DNA of 64,000 bases, from contig QANY01000261.1 of the NCBI GenBank assembly GCA_003255025.1, forward strand, positions 2,242,051-2,306,050, read 5' to 3'. A program made the translations under genes and the position numbers. The notes under the pieces are model-generated. The model had not been told where the DNA came from. It was given only the letters and a program-made list of their open reading frames with translations, and did not search any database. Of the stretch, positions 61,940 to 64,000 are shown one piece after another. Positions within the stretch are counted from its first letter, which is position 1. Each line of letters starts with the position of its first letter. Source of the stretch: Datisca glomerata. Taxonomy: Eukaryota; Streptophyta; Magnoliopsida; Cucurbitales; Datiscaceae.

Positions 61940-63995
61940 TGCGAGCAGTGTTCTCACGAAACACATTGGGTGGCAATCCTTTAGTAAGAGGATCCGCATT
62001 CATGGAATTTGTTCTGATGTGCTCTATAGACAATTGTCCACTCTAAACCTTTTTTTTTAACAACCAGGAACTTGATGTCTATGTACTTTGACTTTTTCGA
62101 GCTTCTGTTGTTACTAGAATGAGAAAAGCTGCAAAAATGACCATTTTTCCAGCTCAAGTTGCAAAAATGTCCGAAATATTTTATTACAAAAATGGCCAAA
62201 CATATGGTATATAGTTTATTTACCATGGTATAATTTTGAGTAAATAAATTATTTACTTATGTTATATTTCGGCATGTTTTCAAACAAAAATATTTTTGGC
62301 CATTTTTGCAACTCTACTCCAAAAAACTATCTTTTCCTGCTATTTCTCCTAGAATAAAGAACTGTTGATTTATTGTCACAGAATAACTTTAGTGGTCTCT
62401 AAATACTGTCCACTATGTGCAGCCCCATAATAAAATCCTGTAACCATATTCCGTGATTAGATGCCTCATAACATGCTATGAACTATGCTGCCATGATAGA
62501 AGAAGTTATCAGAGACTTCTTAGCACTCTTCCAGGAGACAGCATCACCAACAAGCATAAAAATATATCCCAAGTAGATTTCATACTATCTTAGCATCCAG
62601 CAAAATCGGAGTCGGTATTCCAATGATCTCAATCTGATTCAACCTCTGATTGGTGAACATATAGTCTTTTGTTCATGGTACGTACCGCAAGACCCTTTTA
62701 GATGTTTTCTAATGGTGTATGCCTGGATTACTTAAGTATCTACCCAACATCTCAGTCGCGTACGCAATATCAGGACGTGTACAAACTTAAGTATGTATTA
62801 GACTCCCCACTACCGAGGCATAGGAAACTTATGGATTTTATTTTTCCTCAAAATCATTCTTAGGGCACTGATTGAGACCAAACTTGTCTCTCTTAACTAC
62901 AAGGGTATCACTTGGTTTACAATTTTGCATGACATATTTTTAAGGACCTTTTCGATATAGCACTTTTGAAATAATCCAAGAATACCCTGAGAATATCTCG
63001 GTGTATTTGGATTCCTAATACAAAATAGGCTTCACCAAGATCTTTCATCTCAAAACTCTTAGCTAGAAATCTCTTAGTATTGTGCAATAAGCCTATATCG
63101 TTGCTGGCAAGAAGAATGTCATTCATATACAAAACCAGAAAAATATGTTTACTCCCACAGAACTTATGGTATATACAGTCATCGACTGGATTTATCTCGA
63201 AACAGAGATGATCACCTGATGAAACTTAAAATACCATTGTTGAGATGCCTGCTTCAGTCCAGAAATGGATTTCTTAAATTTGCAAACCATATTCTTTGGG
63301 TCTCCCGACACAAAGTTTTCTGGTTGCACCATATAGGTTGTATTTTCAATGTCACCATTGAGAAACGTTGTCTTTACATTCATCTGATGTATTTCAAGAT
63401 TGAAATGCACCGCCAATGCCATTATAATCCTGAAAAAGTCTTTCATAGAAACCGAAGAGAAAGTCTTTTTGCGCAAGACGAGCATTGTATCTTTCTACAT
63501 TACCTTTTGAATATTTTTTGTCTTAAAAATCTATTTTCAACCAATGGGTTTCGCACATTCTAATGGACTTAATCTCCTCATACATGGCATCAATCCACTT
63601 TTGTGAGTTAAAACTTTCCATGGCTTGACAGAAGTTGATCGGATCATCTTTCTTCCCACCAATGTCAACCTCATGTTCTTGGAGAAATACAATGTAATCA
63701 TTTAGCACTGCACTTCTTATCTCTTTAGTGGATCTTCTTAATGTCATAGGTTCTTGAGGTGCTAGAGTTTGTTCTTCTGAAATAATCTCTTGAATGAGAG
63801 GTTCTCCGACATTGTCTTGTGTTTTGTGATGAACAATGTCTGGAACACAGTCCTGATCAATGCTAATAACACCTGTGAGAGTATCAACATATTCCTTCTG
63901 AAGGTAAAATCCCTAACCGTCTTCCCCGGCAAACTCGACATCCTCAAAGAACCAGACATTTCCCGTCTAAAAAACCAACCTAATTGTGGGATCAT
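61940..63995 (-). pseudogene. Copia polyprotein (RT and RNase H), broken
   Basis: Read from 63995 down: linker residues, then RT beginning at WIDAMYEEIKSI (63747-63523). The palm at 63485-63192 has HQMNVKTTFLNGDIENTTYM and KKSISGLKQASQQWYFKFH. The catalytic box near 63132 reads YMNDILLASND, where active elements have YVDD. EMKDLGEAYFVLGIQI follows. RNase H relics continue to the ADPLTKGLP motif near 61970. Frameshifts and stops separate all parts. The MITE at 62121-62348 cuts the RNase H region between residues LYSRR and NNRSSKKSKYIDIKFLV. Confidence 0.88.
62121..62348. mobile_element. MITE, 228 bp, inserted in copia RNase H
   Basis: The ends are GAGAAAAGCTGC and, reversed, GAGAAATAGCAGG. 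Further inside, GCAAAAATGACCATTTTT pairs with GGCCATTTTTGCAA. The repeat CTAGAAT flanks both sides (62114-62120 and 62349-62355), probably the conserved part of an 8-9-bp target duplication. It contains GCAAAAATG-type phrases three times and no ORF. Confidence 0.8.
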
Positions 63996-64000
63996 AAAAC

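Larger units (their letters stand above)
60974..64000 (-). mobile_element. Ty1/copia element, 3' LTR and pol part, continues beyond the window
   Basis: The 3' LTR lies at 60974-61468, preceded on the minus strand by the polypurine tract AAGTGAGAGAT. Upstream of that (higher coordinates) are RNase H and RT relics. The 5' half is outside the window. A 228-bp MITE is inserted in the RNase H region. Confidence 0.88.

Overview
This 64-kb window is nuclear DNA from a flowering plant, most likely a eudicot. It has one intact spliced gene with canonical GT-AG introns, very AT-rich intergenic DNA, and dense nested plant transposons: Ty1/copia, L1-type LINE, hAT, Mutator-like (MULE), MITEs, one SINE, and a caulimovirid-like retroelement relic. 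There are no prokaryotic features. The only host gene I can support is an ALKBH10B-type RNA m6A demethylase on the minus strand (9826-14986, six coding exons, 557 aa). All other protein homology in the window is transposon-derived and broken.

Layout. 1-1815: 3' part of a hAT transposon inserted into a copia element, whose RT/RNase H relic and LTR run to about 4.9 kb. 5.3-8.9 kb: a decayed L1-type LINE with a 1.15-kb foreign insert. 9.8-15.2 kb: the ALKBH10B gene. 15.2-26.0 kb: intergenic DNA with a 1.76-kb inverted-repeat (foldback) structure at 17.2-18.9 kb, an orphan MULE end at 20.7-21.0 kb and MITEs. 26,036-31,204: a MULE whose transposase gene is cut by a hAT fragment and a retroelement with a gag/coat-like ORF. 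31,532-33,368: a solo copia LTR with a 5-bp target duplication.

35,910-52,813: a 16.9-kb MULE with about 100-bp terminal inverted repeats and a perfect 9-bp target duplication. It carries two convergent gene relics: a DUF1985-type gene (+) and a mudrA-type transposase (-). Arrays of a short near-perfect palindrome sit beside both genes and between their 3' ends. At least three later LTR insertions are nested in it. Two of them leave clean 5-bp target duplications, and removing one of these restores the transposase reading frame.

52.85-54.26 kb: a near-identical 715-bp tandem duplication next to the MULE. 55,565-56,314: a non-autonomous hAT element with a perfect 8-bp target duplication. 58.2-59.2 kb: a LINE fragment and a tRNA-type SINE. 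60,974-64,000: the 3' LTR and pol part of another copia element on the minus strand, with a 228-bp MITE inside it, running off the window. The most unusual signal is the palindrome arrays of the large MULE. The nesting order can be read directly from target duplications. Boundaries given with target duplications are read base by base; others are approximate.
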